A DNA stretch of 16,929 nt from Candidatus Solincola tengchongensis (GCA_015711895.1 JACVJH010000314.1:1-16929), one strand, 5' to 3'; shown: positions 1-7,200, numbered from the stretch's first letter. Numbers and translations: made by a program. Notes: generated by a model from the sequence alone, not told the origin.

Positions 1-942
1 GGGGACGGCGGGCGGGCGACCGGAGGGAGGGGGACGGGCGTGGTGACCAAGCCCGGCCTGGAGGTCCCCGTGGGAGAGAGGGCCATAAACCCCGTCCCGC
101 GGGCCATGATCCGGAGAGAGGTCATGGAGGTGCTGAGGCGGGCGGGCGGGCAACGGGGGTGCCGCGTGGTCATCAGCGTTCCCGGCGGGGAGAAGGTGGC
201 GGAGAGGACCCTGAACCCGCGCCTCGGCGTGGTGGGCGGCATATCCATCCTGGGCACCTCGGGGCTGGTGGTTCCCTATTCCGACCGCGCCTACCTGGAG
301 TCGTTGAGGAGGAGCATGGAGGTGGCCCGGGCCTGCGGCAACCTTGCCCTCGTCCTCTGCACCGGGAGGCGCACGGAATCCCTGGCCCGGAGGCACCTGC
401 GCCTGCCCGAGGAGTGCTTCGTCACCTGCGGCGACCGCTTCCATTTCGCCTTTCGCCATTGCGCCGCCCTGGACTTCCGCCTGGTTAGCGTCTGGGCCAT
501 GCCGGGAAAGATGGCCAAGCTGGCTTCCGGACGGGTTGACCTGCGCAGTCGGAGGGGCCTTCCGGACGTGGGCTTCCTCCTCCGTTACCTGGACGGGTTG
601 GAATCCACGGTACGTGAGGTCGGGGGCCGTCCGCCGGTCACGGTCCATGCCCTTCTGGAATCGCTGGGGGACACCGAAAAAGACGCTCTATACCGCTGTC
701 TCTGCCTGCTGGCCGCCTTCCACTGCCGGCGGTACCTGGGTGGAGGGAGCGCGGTGCAGTGCAACCTGGTCACTCGGGACGGGAAGCTCGTTGCCAGCGC
801 CTGCCATTTCCAGCCCCCTCCGGCGGCGTGGAGCGGTGTCGCGCGGCGGAGTTCGGGGAACGGGGAACTCCCGCCGCCGGCGGGGGATGCCACGCGGCGG
901 CTCCTCGAGGAGCGGCGCGGTGGAGGACGGGAGGAGGAGTGA
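1..942 (+). CDS. cbiD: Cobalt-precorrin-5B C1-methyltransferase CbiD, 5' truncated by the window edge
   Basis: CbiD methylates C1 of the corrin ring using SAM in the anaerobic cobalamin pathway. The frame is open to base 1; its first visible residues run straight into VVTKPGLEVPVGE and AINPVPR, an internal CbiD signature, so the GTG at 40 is not the start and roughly the first 60-90 residues are missing. Further family marks are the NLALVLCTGRR strand near residue 115 and the FHFAFRHCAALDF...MPGKMAKLASG block near 145-180. The segment after MAKLASG reads VDLRSRRGLPDVGFL; many homologues have a Thr-His pair here, which I do not see. The last 40 residues are Pro/Gly/Arg-rich and probably not conserved. 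The stop is 3 bp before the GTG of cbiET, so the two are co-translated. Identification is firm; only the N-terminus is unknown. Confidence 0.93.
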   Translation, partial: GDGGRATGGRGTGVVTKPGLEVPVGERAINPVPRAMIRREVMEVLRRAGGQRGCRVVISVPGGEKVAERTLNPRLGVVGGISILGTSGLVVPYSDRAYLESLRRSMEVARACGNLALVLCTGRRTESLARRHLRLPEECFVTCGDRFHFAFRHCAALDFRLVSVWAMPGKMAKLASGRVDLRSRRGLPDVGFLLRYLDGLESTVREVGGRPPVTVHALLESLGDTEKDALYRCLCLLAAFHCRRYLGGGSAVQCNLVTRDGKLVASACHFQPPPAAWSGVARRSSGNGELPPPAGDATRRLLEERRGGGREEE

Positions 943-945
943 GCA

Positions 946-2187
946 GTGGCCGGAGTAGGCGCGGGTAAGATCCACGTGGTCGGAGTCACGCCAGGCGCGC
1001 ACCTCCCGGAGGATCCCGGAGTGCGGAGCCTGGTGGAGCGGGCGGACCTCCTGGTGGGGAGGGAGGAATTGGTTTCCAACTGGAGAGGGGTGCCGACCAT
1101 GACCCTGCGCGGGGACCTGCGGGAGGTCATCGCCGCCGCGGAAGGTGTGCGTTCCCAGGGAGGGACGGTGGTCTTCCTCGTCTCCGGGGACCCCAACTTC
1201 TTCGGCATCGCCTCCCTAATCCGCAACGCGCTGGGCAAGGACCATGTGGCCACCTACCCGGCGGTGAGCTCCATGCAGGTGGCCTTCTCCCGCCTCGGGG
1301 AATCCTGGCACGACGCGCGCTTCCTCAGCGCCCACGCCAGGCCCCTGGAGGAGGTCCTGGAGGGGCTGCGAGGTTGCCGCAAGGCCTGCGTTCTGACCTC
1401 GGACGGGAGGCAGCCGGCGGCCCTGGCGAGGGCCATGCTGGATAGGGGTCTGGACCGTTTCCGGGTCTTCCTCTGTCAGGACCTGGGCACGTCGGAGGAA
1501 CGTGTGGAGGAGGTGTCCCTTGCGGAACTCGCCTGCAGGGAATGCCGGCCCCTCAACCTCCTGGTGTTCCTGGATGAGGAGGCCCAGGGGAAAGCGGAAG
1601 GCACCGGTTCCGCTCTCCTGGGCATCGCCGACGAGCTCTTCGCCGCCCCTCCGGGACGGACGGGGAGGATGACCAAGCGGGACCTGAGGGCGGTGGTCAT
1701 CTCCCGGCTGGAACTCTCGCCGGACGACGTCCTCTGGGACGTGGGGGCGGGTTGCGGGACCCTATCCGTCGAGGCCTCCCGGCTCCTTTTCCGCGGCACC
1801 GTCTATGCCGTGGAGGAGGACGAGGAGGACCTGGACCTCATAAGGGAGAACGTGCGCCGCTTCGGGGCATGGAACGTGAAGCCGGTGAAGGGAGTGGCTC
1901 CGGAGGTCTTCGACCGCTTGCCATCCCCGGACGCGGTTTTCGTTGGGGGAAGTTCGGGGAGGCTGGAGGGGATCATCATCCGCGCCGCGGAGAGGCTGAG
2001 GGAGGGCGGGCGGATGGTATGCAACCTGGTGGGCCTGGAGAGGACCCTGGCCGCCATGCGCCACCTGGAGGAGGCTGGGCTGGACTGCGAGGTCTCCCTC
2101 CACCAGGTCTTCAGGGTGAGGAAACTGGGAGGGGGCCATGTCATGGAACCGAGAAACCCCGTTTTCGTAGTCTCGGGCCGCAAGTAA
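946..2187 (+). CDS. cbiET: CbiE-CbiT fusion (cobalt-precorrin-7 C5- and precorrin-6B C15-methyltransferase/decarboxylase)
   Basis: This bifunctional enzyme methylates C5 and C15 and decarboxylates the ring-C acetate side chain; it has the domain order of CobL. Residues 9-205 are a CbiE tetrapyrrole methylase: VVGVTPG in place of the commoner GIGPG, FLVSGDPNFFGIA, then YPAVSSMQVAFSRLGESW. Residues 242-413 are CbiT, a Rossmann SAM methyltransferase: MTKRDLRAVVISRLEL, SAM motif LWDVGAGCGTLSVEAS, YAVEEDEEDL and DAVFVGGSSG. At 413 aa it has normal fusion length. The GTG start at 946 has a GGGAGGAGGAG ribosome-binding site about 6 bp upstream and lies 3 bp after the cbiD stop. All expected motifs are present, so both halves look active. 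The fusion is common in both cobalamin routes; here CbiD and CbiG identify the anaerobic one. Confidence 0.96.
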   Translation: MAGVGAGKIHVVGVTPGAHLPEDPGVRSLVERADLLVGREELVSNWRGVPTMTLRGDLREVIAAAEGVRSQGGTVVFLVSGDPNFFGIASLIRNALGKDHVATYPAVSSMQVAFSRLGESWHDARFLSAHARPLEEVLEGLRGCRKACVLTSDGRQPAALARAMLDRGLDRFRVFLCQDLGTSEERVEEVSLAELACRECRPLNLLVFLDEEAQGKAEGTGSALLGIADELFAAPPGRTGRMTKRDLRAVVISRLELSPDDVLWDVGAGCGTLSVEASRLLFRGTVYAVEEDEEDLDLIRENVRRFGAWNVKPVKGVAPEVFDRLPSPDAVFVGGSSGRLEGIIIRAAERLREGGRMVCNLVGLERTLAAMRHLEEAGLDCEVSLHQVFRVRKLGGGHVMEPRNPVFVVSGRK

Positions 2188-2212
2188 GGCGGGAAAAGGG
2201 GGTGAAGGCCTG

Positions 2213-3046
2213 ATGCGCGGAGAGGACCGGGGACGCGAGGGAGGAAAGGTGCTCCTCTACGGAGTGGGGCTCGGTCCGGGAGACCCGGAACTCCTGACCC
2301 TCAAGGCCAGGAAGGTCTTGGATGAGTCCTCCCTGATCTTCGTCCCCACGCCGCGCGGGAACGGGACGGGCAGGGCACTTTCCATCCTCTCCTCCCTGGA
2401 CCCGGGGCTGCTGCGGAAGGCAGTGCCGGTGGAGATCCCCATGGCTGGAGATGCCGGGAGCAAATGGGACCGGGCGGCCTCCACCGTCCTCGGAGCCCTG
2501 CCCCATGGCGGAGTCTGCTCCTTCGTCAACGAGGGCGACCCCCTTCTCTACGGGAGCTTTCTCCACCTGCTCCGCCAGCTACGGAAGAGGAGGCCTGACC
2601 TGAGGGTGGAGGTGGTGAGCGGCATACCCTCCTTCATCGCCGCGGCGGCCGGCCGGCTGGCGCCCCTGGCCTCGGGCCGGGAGAGGGTGGTCATCCTGCC
2701 GGGTCCCGTGGAGGCAGGGGAGCTGGAGGAGCTCCTGGACGGGCGCACGGTCGTAGTGCTCCTCAAGTTCAACCTCTGCCTTGAGGAGTTCCGCCGCTTT
2801 CTGGCCCGAGAGGGGGAGAGGGTGGAGTGGTGGTGCGTGGAGAACTGCACCCTTCCCGAGGAGCGCCTGGGCGGCGACCTCGCCTCTTTATCTGGAAATG
2901 ATTGGAATTATTTCACCTTGGCCGTGGTCAGGAGGAGGGCGGTCCCCCCGAAAAGGGATGCGGCGGAGGGGAGAGGGAGGACGCCACGTGTCGGGTCCCA
3001 GGGGCCGGAAGGCCGCCGGGGAGGTCGGATCGAGCATTGGGAGTGA
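2213..3046 (+). CDS. cbiL: Cobalt-factor II (precorrin-2) C20-methyltransferase CbiL
   Basis: CbiL adds the C20 methyl group that precedes ring contraction; it belongs to the SAM-dependent tetrapyrrole methylase family. It shows the N-terminal LLYGVGLGPGDPELLTLKA motif, FVPTPRGNGTGRAL, VCSFVNEGDPLLYGSF (the family's GDP loop), VEVVSGIPSFIAAAAG and a late YFTLAVV strand. The core ends near residue 245; the last 30 residues are Arg/Gly-rich and unconserved. ATG 2213 follows GGGAAAAGGGGGTGAAGG. The in-frame GTG at 2249, preceded by GGGAGGAAAG, would put the LLYGVG strand directly at the N-terminus as in most homologues and may be the true start. Separated by 25 bp from cbiET and about 40 bp from the likely cbiF start. 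A local run of A/T-rich codons occurs near 2893-2922, inside the conserved C-terminal strand. Confidence 0.95.
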   Translation: MRGEDRGREGGKVLLYGVGLGPGDPELLTLKARKVLDESSLIFVPTPRGNGTGRALSILSSLDPGLLRKAVPVEIPMAGDAGSKWDRAASTVLGALPHGGVCSFVNEGDPLLYGSFLHLLRQLRKRRPDLRVEVVSGIPSFIAAAAGRLAPLASGRERVVILPGPVEAGELEELLDGRTVVVLLKFNLCLEEFRRFLAREGERVEWWCVENCTLPEERLGGDLASLSGNDWNYFTLAVVRRRAVPPKRDAAEGRGRTPRVGSQGPEGRRGGRIEHWE

Positions 3047-3088
3047 AGAACGGTGGGTTCAGGCGGCGCGAGGACGAGGAGTGAGGGA

Positions 3089-3823
3089 ATGAAGGTGTAT
3101 TTCGTGGGCGCCGGACCCGGCGACCCGGAGCTCATCACCGTCAGGGGAAGGAGACTCCTGGAGGAGGCGGACGTGGTGATCTACGCCGATTCCCTCATCC
3201 ACCCCGGGATACTCGGCTACGTACGGGAAGGAGCGGAGATCCACGGGAGCTCCTCCATGCGGCTCCAGGAACTGGTCGACCTGATGGCCGAGGCCTGCGC
3301 CGCGGGCAAGATGGTGGTGCGCCTGGTGAGCGGCGACCCCTCTCTCTACAGCGCGGTCAACGAGCAGACCTCCCTCCTGGAGCGGAAGGGGATAAGCTGC
3401 GAGATCGTGCCCGGGGTCAGCTCCTTTTCCGCCGCCGCCGCATCGCTGGGGGTGGAGCTCACCTGTCCGGAGGTGTCGCAGGCGGTGGTGCTGGCCAGGG
3501 CGGAGGGCCGTACCCCCCTTCCGGAGGGTGCCCGTTTGGCCGACGTTCTGCATCCCTCGGCCACGGCGGCCGTCTTCCTCAGTGCCGGTCTGGGGGAGGA
3601 ACTCCTCAGGGAATTCCTCGCCACCGGGTTCCCGGAGAGGACCCCCGCTGCGGCCGTGTACAGGGCCAGCTGGGAGAGCGAGAGGAGGCTGGAGACCCGA
3701 CTCGAGCTCCTCCCGGAGCGGCTGGCGCGGGAGGGGATGCACCATCAGACGCTGATCCTGGTGGGGGAGGTCCTGGGCCGGGAAAGACGGGAAGGGAAGA
3801 GGTCCAGACTTTACGGGGGGTGA
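3089..3823 (+). CDS. cbiF: Cobalt-precorrin-4 C11-methyltransferase CbiF
   Basis: CbiF methylates C11 in the anaerobic pathway. The 244-residue product has normal family length and carries VYFVGAGPGDPELITVRG at the N-terminus, VVIYADSLIHPGIL (the substrate-loop signature separating CbiF/CobM from other tetrapyrrole methylases), VVRLVSGDPSLYSAVNEQ, IVPGVSSFSAAAASLG and LTCPEVSQAVVLAR. I chose ATG 3089 because MKVYFVGAGPGD is the usual beginning and GAGGAGTGAGGGA lies just upstream; an in-frame GTG at 3053 would add 12 unconserved residues. The stop at 3821-3823 is separated by one base from ATG 3825, which suggests translational coupling to cbiGH. The final 15 residues are Arg/Gly-rich tail. 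Confidence 0.96.
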   Translation: MKVYFVGAGPGDPELITVRGRRLLEEADVVIYADSLIHPGILGYVREGAEIHGSSSMRLQELVDLMAEACAAGKMVVRLVSGDPSLYSAVNEQTSLLERKGISCEIVPGVSSFSAAAASLGVELTCPEVSQAVVLARAEGRTPLPEGARLADVLHPSATAAVFLSAGLGEELLREFLATGFPERTPAAAVYRASWESERRLETRLELLPERLAREGMHHQTLILVGEVLGRERREGKRSRLYGG

Positions 3824-3824
3824 G

Positions 3825-6035
3825 ATGGGAAGCGGAGCGACGGGTGCTAAGGCCGACGCATGCGGGGCGAGCCCCTTTTCCTCGCCGGCGGGAGCCCGAC
3901 CGCTGGGTGAGGGGACCGGTCCCGGCAACCCTGGACCGGCGGGAGGGGAGAGGCGGATGAGACCGGAAGGGGCATCGGCGTCCGTGGCCGCGGACGCGTG
4001 CAGGGCGAGGCCATTTTCCCCGCCGGCGGAGGTCGACCTCGGGAATGGGGGGTGGGGTACCGCCGGCCAGGGAACCGCGCAGGGCGGTGGGGCTTCGGGG
4101 GAGGAAAGAGGCCCTGATCCGGCCGGACCCTCCTCTCCGCCGGGAGTAGGGCGGGAGGCCACCGCCGTCGTCGCCGTCACCGGGAAGGGGGTCTCCGTCG
4201 GCCTGGCCATCAGCCGCTGGCTCGGTGAGGCGGACCTCTTCGTGCCCGAGCACCTTTCCTCAAGGCTGGAGGGGCGGCACCTCACCTACCGGTTCCCCCT
4301 TTCCGGCTTCCTGGCGAAGGTATATCCACGCTACCGGCGCCTAGTGCTGGTCCTCGCGCTGGGAGCGGCGGTACGGCTCCTCGCCCCCCTGCTCGAGGAC
4401 AAGAGGAGCGACCCTGGGGTGGTGGTGGTGGACGAGAGGGGGTGGAACGTGATCTCCCTGCTCTCCGGTCACCTGGGAGGGGCCAACGCCCTCGCCCGGG
4501 AGCTGGCCGCTTTCCTCGGTGCCCGGGCGGTGATCACCACGGCCACGGACCTGTCCGGCCTCCCCGCCCTGGACCTCCTGGTGGAGGAGAAGGGGTGGCG
4601 GTGTGAGGACCACGTAAAGTTCCCCGCCCTCCTCTCGGCCATGCTGGAGGGGGAGGAGATACTCGTTTACCAGGAGGGCGGAGGGGGTCTCGTCGAGGAG
4701 TTGGCCGCCTGCGGGGTGAACGTGTCGCCCTCCGCCCCCGGTGACCCGGCATGGGACGGGGGGAGGAAATGGAGGATAGCCGTCACCGACCGTGACCTCC
4801 CATCGCCCTCCCGGGCTCCTGAGGGCAGGTTGGTCATCATACGGCCGAGGCGGCTGGTGCTGGGATTGGGGTGCCGTAGGGGCACTCCCGGAGAGGAGAT
4901 CGAGGCCGCGGTTCTCGCCACCTTGCGGCGGCACGGCCTCAGCCCCGCCGGCGTCTCCCTGCTGGCGACGGTGGCGGACAAGAGGGAGGAGCCGGGGATC
5001 GCCCTCTTTGCCGCCCGGTGGGAACTCCCGCTCCGCTTTCTCTCCCGTGAGGAGCTAGGGGCCGCGCCCGCGTTCTCCCCGCCCAGCGGAGCCGCCCTGC
5101 GGGCCTTGGGCATACCCGGCGTGTGCGAGCAGGCCGCGTTGGTCGCCGGCGGGGGCGGTGAGCTGCTCGTCCCCAAGGAAACATACCGCGGGGTGACCGT
5201 GGCCGTGGCCTCGGCGAGAGATGAGGAGAAAATCCGCCGCAGGGGGGAGTTGAAGGTGGTGGGCCTGGGCCCGGGCGATGTGGACCTCATGTCCCCCCGA
5301 GCACTTAGGGCCCTGCTCTCCGCGGACACGGTGGTCGGTTACGAGGCCTATGTGCGGCAGGTGGAGCATATCCCGGTCCCGGGGAGGACCGTGGCCTTCC
5401 GCATGGGGGAGGAGGTGGAGCGGGTGCGGGCGGCGGTACGGGAGGCCATGGAGGGGAAGGTGGTGTGCCTGGTCTCCGGAGGCGACCCGGGGATCTACGG
5501 CATGGCCGGCGCCCTGGGGGACCTTCTGCTACGCGGCGAGGGGATACCCGGAGACCTGGAGGTGGAGATGATCCCGGGCATCCCGGCCCTGTGCGCCGCG
5601 GCGGCCCTTCTGGGGTCGCCGCTGGCCGGCGACTTCGCCGTCATAAGCTTGAGCGACTACCTGGTGGAATGGGAGGAGATCGAGAGGAGGATTCGCTCCT
5701 CCGCGGCGGCGGATATGGTCCTGGTGCTCTACAACCCGGCTTCCTCGAGGAGGAGGGAAGCCCTGGCGCGGGCGGCGGAGATAGTCATGGAGTACAGGAG
5801 CGGGAGGACGCCGGCGGGAGTGGTGAGGAACGCCTTCCGCCCGGGGCAGGAGGTCTGCACGGTCCTTCTCGAGGACCTCAGGGGGATGGAGCTGGGGATG
5901 GACTCCCTGGTGCTGGTGGGAAACTCTTCCACCCGGGTCTTCCGGGGGCTGATGATAACCCCCCGTGGCCACCGCCTGGAAGGCTCTGGCGGGGGCGTAA
6001 AAACGGCTCCACCACGAACACGCGAAGGGGGGTGA
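3825..6035 (+). CDS. cbiGH: CbiG-CbiH fusion (cobalt-precorrin-5A hydrolase / C17-methyltransferase) with long unconserved N-terminus
   Basis: Both activities act around ring contraction: CbiH methylates C17 and forms the delta-lactone, CbiG opens it and releases acetaldehyde. From about residue 112 to 465 lies CbiG: VVAVTGKGVSVGLAI, LGAAVRLLAPLLEDK, DP(G)VVVVDERG, ISLLSGHLGGANALA, ITTATD, then the C-terminal LVLGLGCRRGTP and TVADKREEPGI. From about 474 to 720 lies CbiH: LKVVGLGPGDVDLMSPRA, VVGYEAYV, SGGDPGIYGMA, IPGIPALCAAAALLG, YNPASSRR and SLVLVGNSSTR. The first 111 residues are Gly/Ala/Pro/Ser-rich with visibly lower third-position GC than the core, and contain an in-frame duplication. 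Other in-frame starts are ATG 3957 (good GGGAGGGGAGAGG site) and GTG 3984; none is closer to the CbiG domain. Fusion and functions are firm, the start is not. Confidence 0.93.
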   Translation: MGSGATGAKADACGASPFSSPAGARPLGEGTGPGNPGPAGGERRMRPEGASASVAADACRARPFSPPAEVDLGNGGWGTAGQGTAQGGGASGEERGPDPAGPSSPPGVGREATAVVAVTGKGVSVGLAISRWLGEADLFVPEHLSSRLEGRHLTYRFPLSGFLAKVYPRYRRLVLVLALGAAVRLLAPLLEDKRSDPGVVVVDERGWNVISLLSGHLGGANALARELAAFLGARAVITTATDLSGLPALDLLVEEKGWRCEDHVKFPALLSAMLEGEEILVYQEGGGGLVEELAACGVNVSPSAPGDPAWDGGRKWRIAVTDRDLPSPSRAPEGRLVIIRPRRLVLGLGCRRGTPGEEIEAAVLATLRRHGLSPAGVSLLATVADKREEPGIALFAARWELPLRFLSREELGAAPAFSPPSGAALRALGIPGVCEQAALVAGGGGELLVPKETYRGVTVAVASARDEEKIRRRGELKVVGLGPGDVDLMSPRALRALLSADTVVGYEAYVRQVEHIPVPGRTVAFRMGEEVERVRAAVREAMEGKVVCLVSGGDPGIYGMAGALGDLLLRGEGIPGDLEVEMIPGIPALCAAAALLGSPLAGDFAVISLSDYLVEWEEIERRIRSSAAADMVLVLYNPASSRRREALARAAEIVMEYRSGRTPAGVVRNAFRPGQEVCTVLLEDLRGMELGMDSLVLVGNSSTRVFRGLMITPRGHRLEGSGGGVKTAPPRTREGG
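3852..3901 (+). repeat. Imperfect 50-bp direct repeat, copy 1, hairpin-forming
   Basis: Forty of 49 aligned bases, with one gap, match 3990-4038, exactly 138 bp (46 codons) downstream in the same frame. Both copies therefore encode a similar peptide, starting ADACGASPFSSPAG here. GGCGAG and CTCGCC flank a CCCCTTTTC loop, giving a hairpin. It sits in the unconserved N-terminal stretch of cbiGH. Origin unknown: it could be a small dispersed palindromic element or a local duplication. Confidence 0.7.
3990..4038 (+). repeat. Imperfect direct repeat, copy 2
   Basis: Partner of 3852-3901; encodes ADACRARPFSPPAEV in the cbiGH frame. The hairpin is kept in altered form: GGCG-A-GG pairs with CC-C-CGCC around the same TTTT loop. 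The stem changes on both sides relative to copy 1, at the cost of one A-C mismatch. I found no third clear copy in the window. Confidence 0.7.
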
Positions 6036-6322
6036 TCGGATGGCGTCGACCGACGAACTGTTTTGCGCGCCGGCCGTGTCGCCAGGGGCGCAGCGGGCGT
6101 TTCCTGAAAAAGGCAGGACCGGGAGTGCGTTCCTTTGATGGCAATAATTTACAGTTTTCCCGAGCGCCCGAGGACGCCCCCTTTGGTGTTAAAGGGATTG
6201 CTCCGCTCAACCCGGGTGAAGCTCTCCCGGTCGGCGGTCCGCAGAGGCCCTCCGCCACCGGTGATCACACGGAAAGAGGGAGCTGAATACGGAGGTAACA
6301 GGAGTCGGAGAAAGGGAAGCGG
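6036..6322 (+). other. 287-bp leader between cbiGH and the PP-loop gene
   Basis: No convincing gene lies here. The only small frame with a start, 6041-6139 (32 aa), has no recognisable motif. The segment holds a rare A/T-rich patch (6136-6157, around ATAATTTACAGTTTT), which could be promoter material, followed by a densely structured stretch described separately as riboswitch-like. Such a gap in the middle of the pathway suggests a separate transcription or control point for the lower-ligand half of the cluster. Confidence 0.5.
6180..6296 (+). promoter_or_regulatory. Possible cobalamin riboswitch or degenerate relative
   Basis: The order of motifs recalls the cobalamin riboswitch: GGTGTTAAAGGGA (6185-6197), GGGTGAAG...TCCCGG (hairpin 6212-6216/6226-6230), GCGGTCC, then CCGCCACCGGTGATCA (6252-6267), resembling the CCGCCACTGTGA core, and GAGCTGAATACGGAGG, weakly like the B12 box. 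GGCGG (6233-6237) pairs with CCGCC (6252-6256). Against it, about 16 bases separate AAAGGGA from GGTGAA where a few are usual, and CACTG is changed to CACCG. Location upstream of genes in a cobalamin cluster supports the idea, but GC-rich sequence produces such words by chance. Confidence 0.33.
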
Positions 6323-6997
6323 ATGGAGAGGAAAAAAGAGGCGAGGGTCTTCTGTTGCTGGAGCGGCGGCAAAGACAGCTGCCTGGCCTTATACCGGGCG
6401 AGGACGCGGGGATACGTCCCCGCGATGCTGCTTTCCCTTGTGGACCCGTCCCGGCGGATTTCCAGGTCCCACGGCCTGCCCGAGGAGGTCCTCCTCGCCC
6501 AGTCGCGGTGCATGGGTTTGGAACTGGAGGTCGTTCCCCTACCGCGCGGCGGCGCAGAGGCCGCCTTCGAGACGATGGCCGAGAGGGCCGCGGGGAAGGG
6601 CTGCCGCACCGGGGCTTTCGGGGATATCTTCGTCGAGGAGCATCGGCGATGGATCGAAGGCGTCGCCGACAGAAGCGGATTTCAACCCCTCTTCCCCCTG
6701 TGGGGAGAGGATACCGCCGATCTGGCCAGGGAGTTCCTCGCCGCGGGATTCCGTGCCCTGGTGGTCTCGGTGAGGAAGGGGCTCCTGGGCGCGGAGTTCC
6801 TGGGAGCCGACCTCGACGAGCCCCTGATCTCGGCCCTCGAGAGTAAAGGGGCCGATCCCTGTGGGGAGAACGGCGAATTCCACACCTTGGTATATGACGG
6901 GCCTCTCTTCGCGGAACCGCTCCCCTTTTCCGCCGGGAGGGTCGTGGAGACGGAAAAGCATTTTCGACTCGAGATCGGTGTTTCCCGGGAACCGTGA
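6323..6997 (+). CDS. PP-loop ATPase of the Dph6 / COG2102 (diphthine--ammonia ligase-like) family
   Basis: A 224-residue adenine-nucleotide alpha-hydrolase-fold protein. It has the PP-loop CCWSGGKDSCLAL (S14-S19) and the full set of Dph6-type signatures: GAFGDIFVEEHRRWIEGV, LFPLWGEDTADLAREFLAAGF, LGADLD, then DPCGENGEFHTLVYDGPLF. In eukaryotes and archaea this family adenylates diphthine and transfers ammonia to it; bacteria lack diphthamide, so that substrate cannot apply. The fold predicts ATP-driven amidation or a similar adenylation on another substrate. It lies between cbiGH and cobU, in line with the cobalamin genes, which suggests but does not prove a role in cobalamin or cobamide metabolism or salvage. 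The start ATG 6323 is preceded by GGAGAAAGGGAAGCGG. Length and motifs are complete, so it looks functional. Confidence 0.85.
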   Translation: MERKKEARVFCCWSGGKDSCLALYRARTRGYVPAMLLSLVDPSRRISRSHGLPEEVLLAQSRCMGLELEVVPLPRGGAEAAFETMAERAAGKGCRTGAFGDIFVEEHRRWIEGVADRSGFQPLFPLWGEDTADLAREFLAAGFRALVVSVRKGLLGAEFLGADLDEPLISALESKGADPCGENGEFHTLVYDGPLFAEPLPFSAGRVVETEKHFRLEIGVSREP

Positions 6998-7029
6998 GGG
7001 AGAAGGGCCGTGAAAGCCGGATTTCCACC

Positions 7030-7200
7030 GCTTACGCGGGTCTCGGCTACGTGGTGGGGCATGGGTAAAGGCGGGGAAGCGAACCCGGTGGGAGTTCCGG
7101 TGCCTTCTTCCGCCGGGGTTCTCGGTCCGTTGAAGGGATCGGGATGGCCGAATTTCCTCGCGAGGAGGGTTTGTGACGTGTGCCCGCTGGCGAGGAGGGA
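7030..7200 (+). promoter_or_regulatory. cobU leader: possible cobalamin riboswitch with anti-Shine-Dalgarno competition
   Basis: Riboswitch-like words appear in order and with nearer-canonical spacing than in the 6180-6296 element: GGGGAAGC (7073-7080), CCGGTGGGAGTTCCGGTGC (7085-7103), TTCCGCCGGGGTT (7108-7120) in the place of the CCGCMACNGT core, and GGCCGAATTTCC (7146-7157), recalling the B12 box. TCCTCGC (7155-7161) is complementary to GCGAGGA at 7160-7166 and again at 7190-7196; the second copy is the cobU ribosome-binding site. One anti-SD with two targets is a plausible translational switch. The 12-bp palindrome TCCTCGCGAGGA spans 7155-7166. The exact core is degenerate, so this needs a covariance-model test. 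Confidence 0.38.

Noticed and set aside
3059..4285. A 408-codon open frame on the - strand opposite cbiF and the cbiGH start
   Set aside because: Antisense shadow of cbiF; low-complexity Pro/Ser/Gly composition and no recognisable domain.
6041..6139. A 32-codon + strand frame just after cbiGH
   Set aside because: Short, no motif, mixed codon usage; an SD-like G-run is common in this sequence and not evidence by itself.
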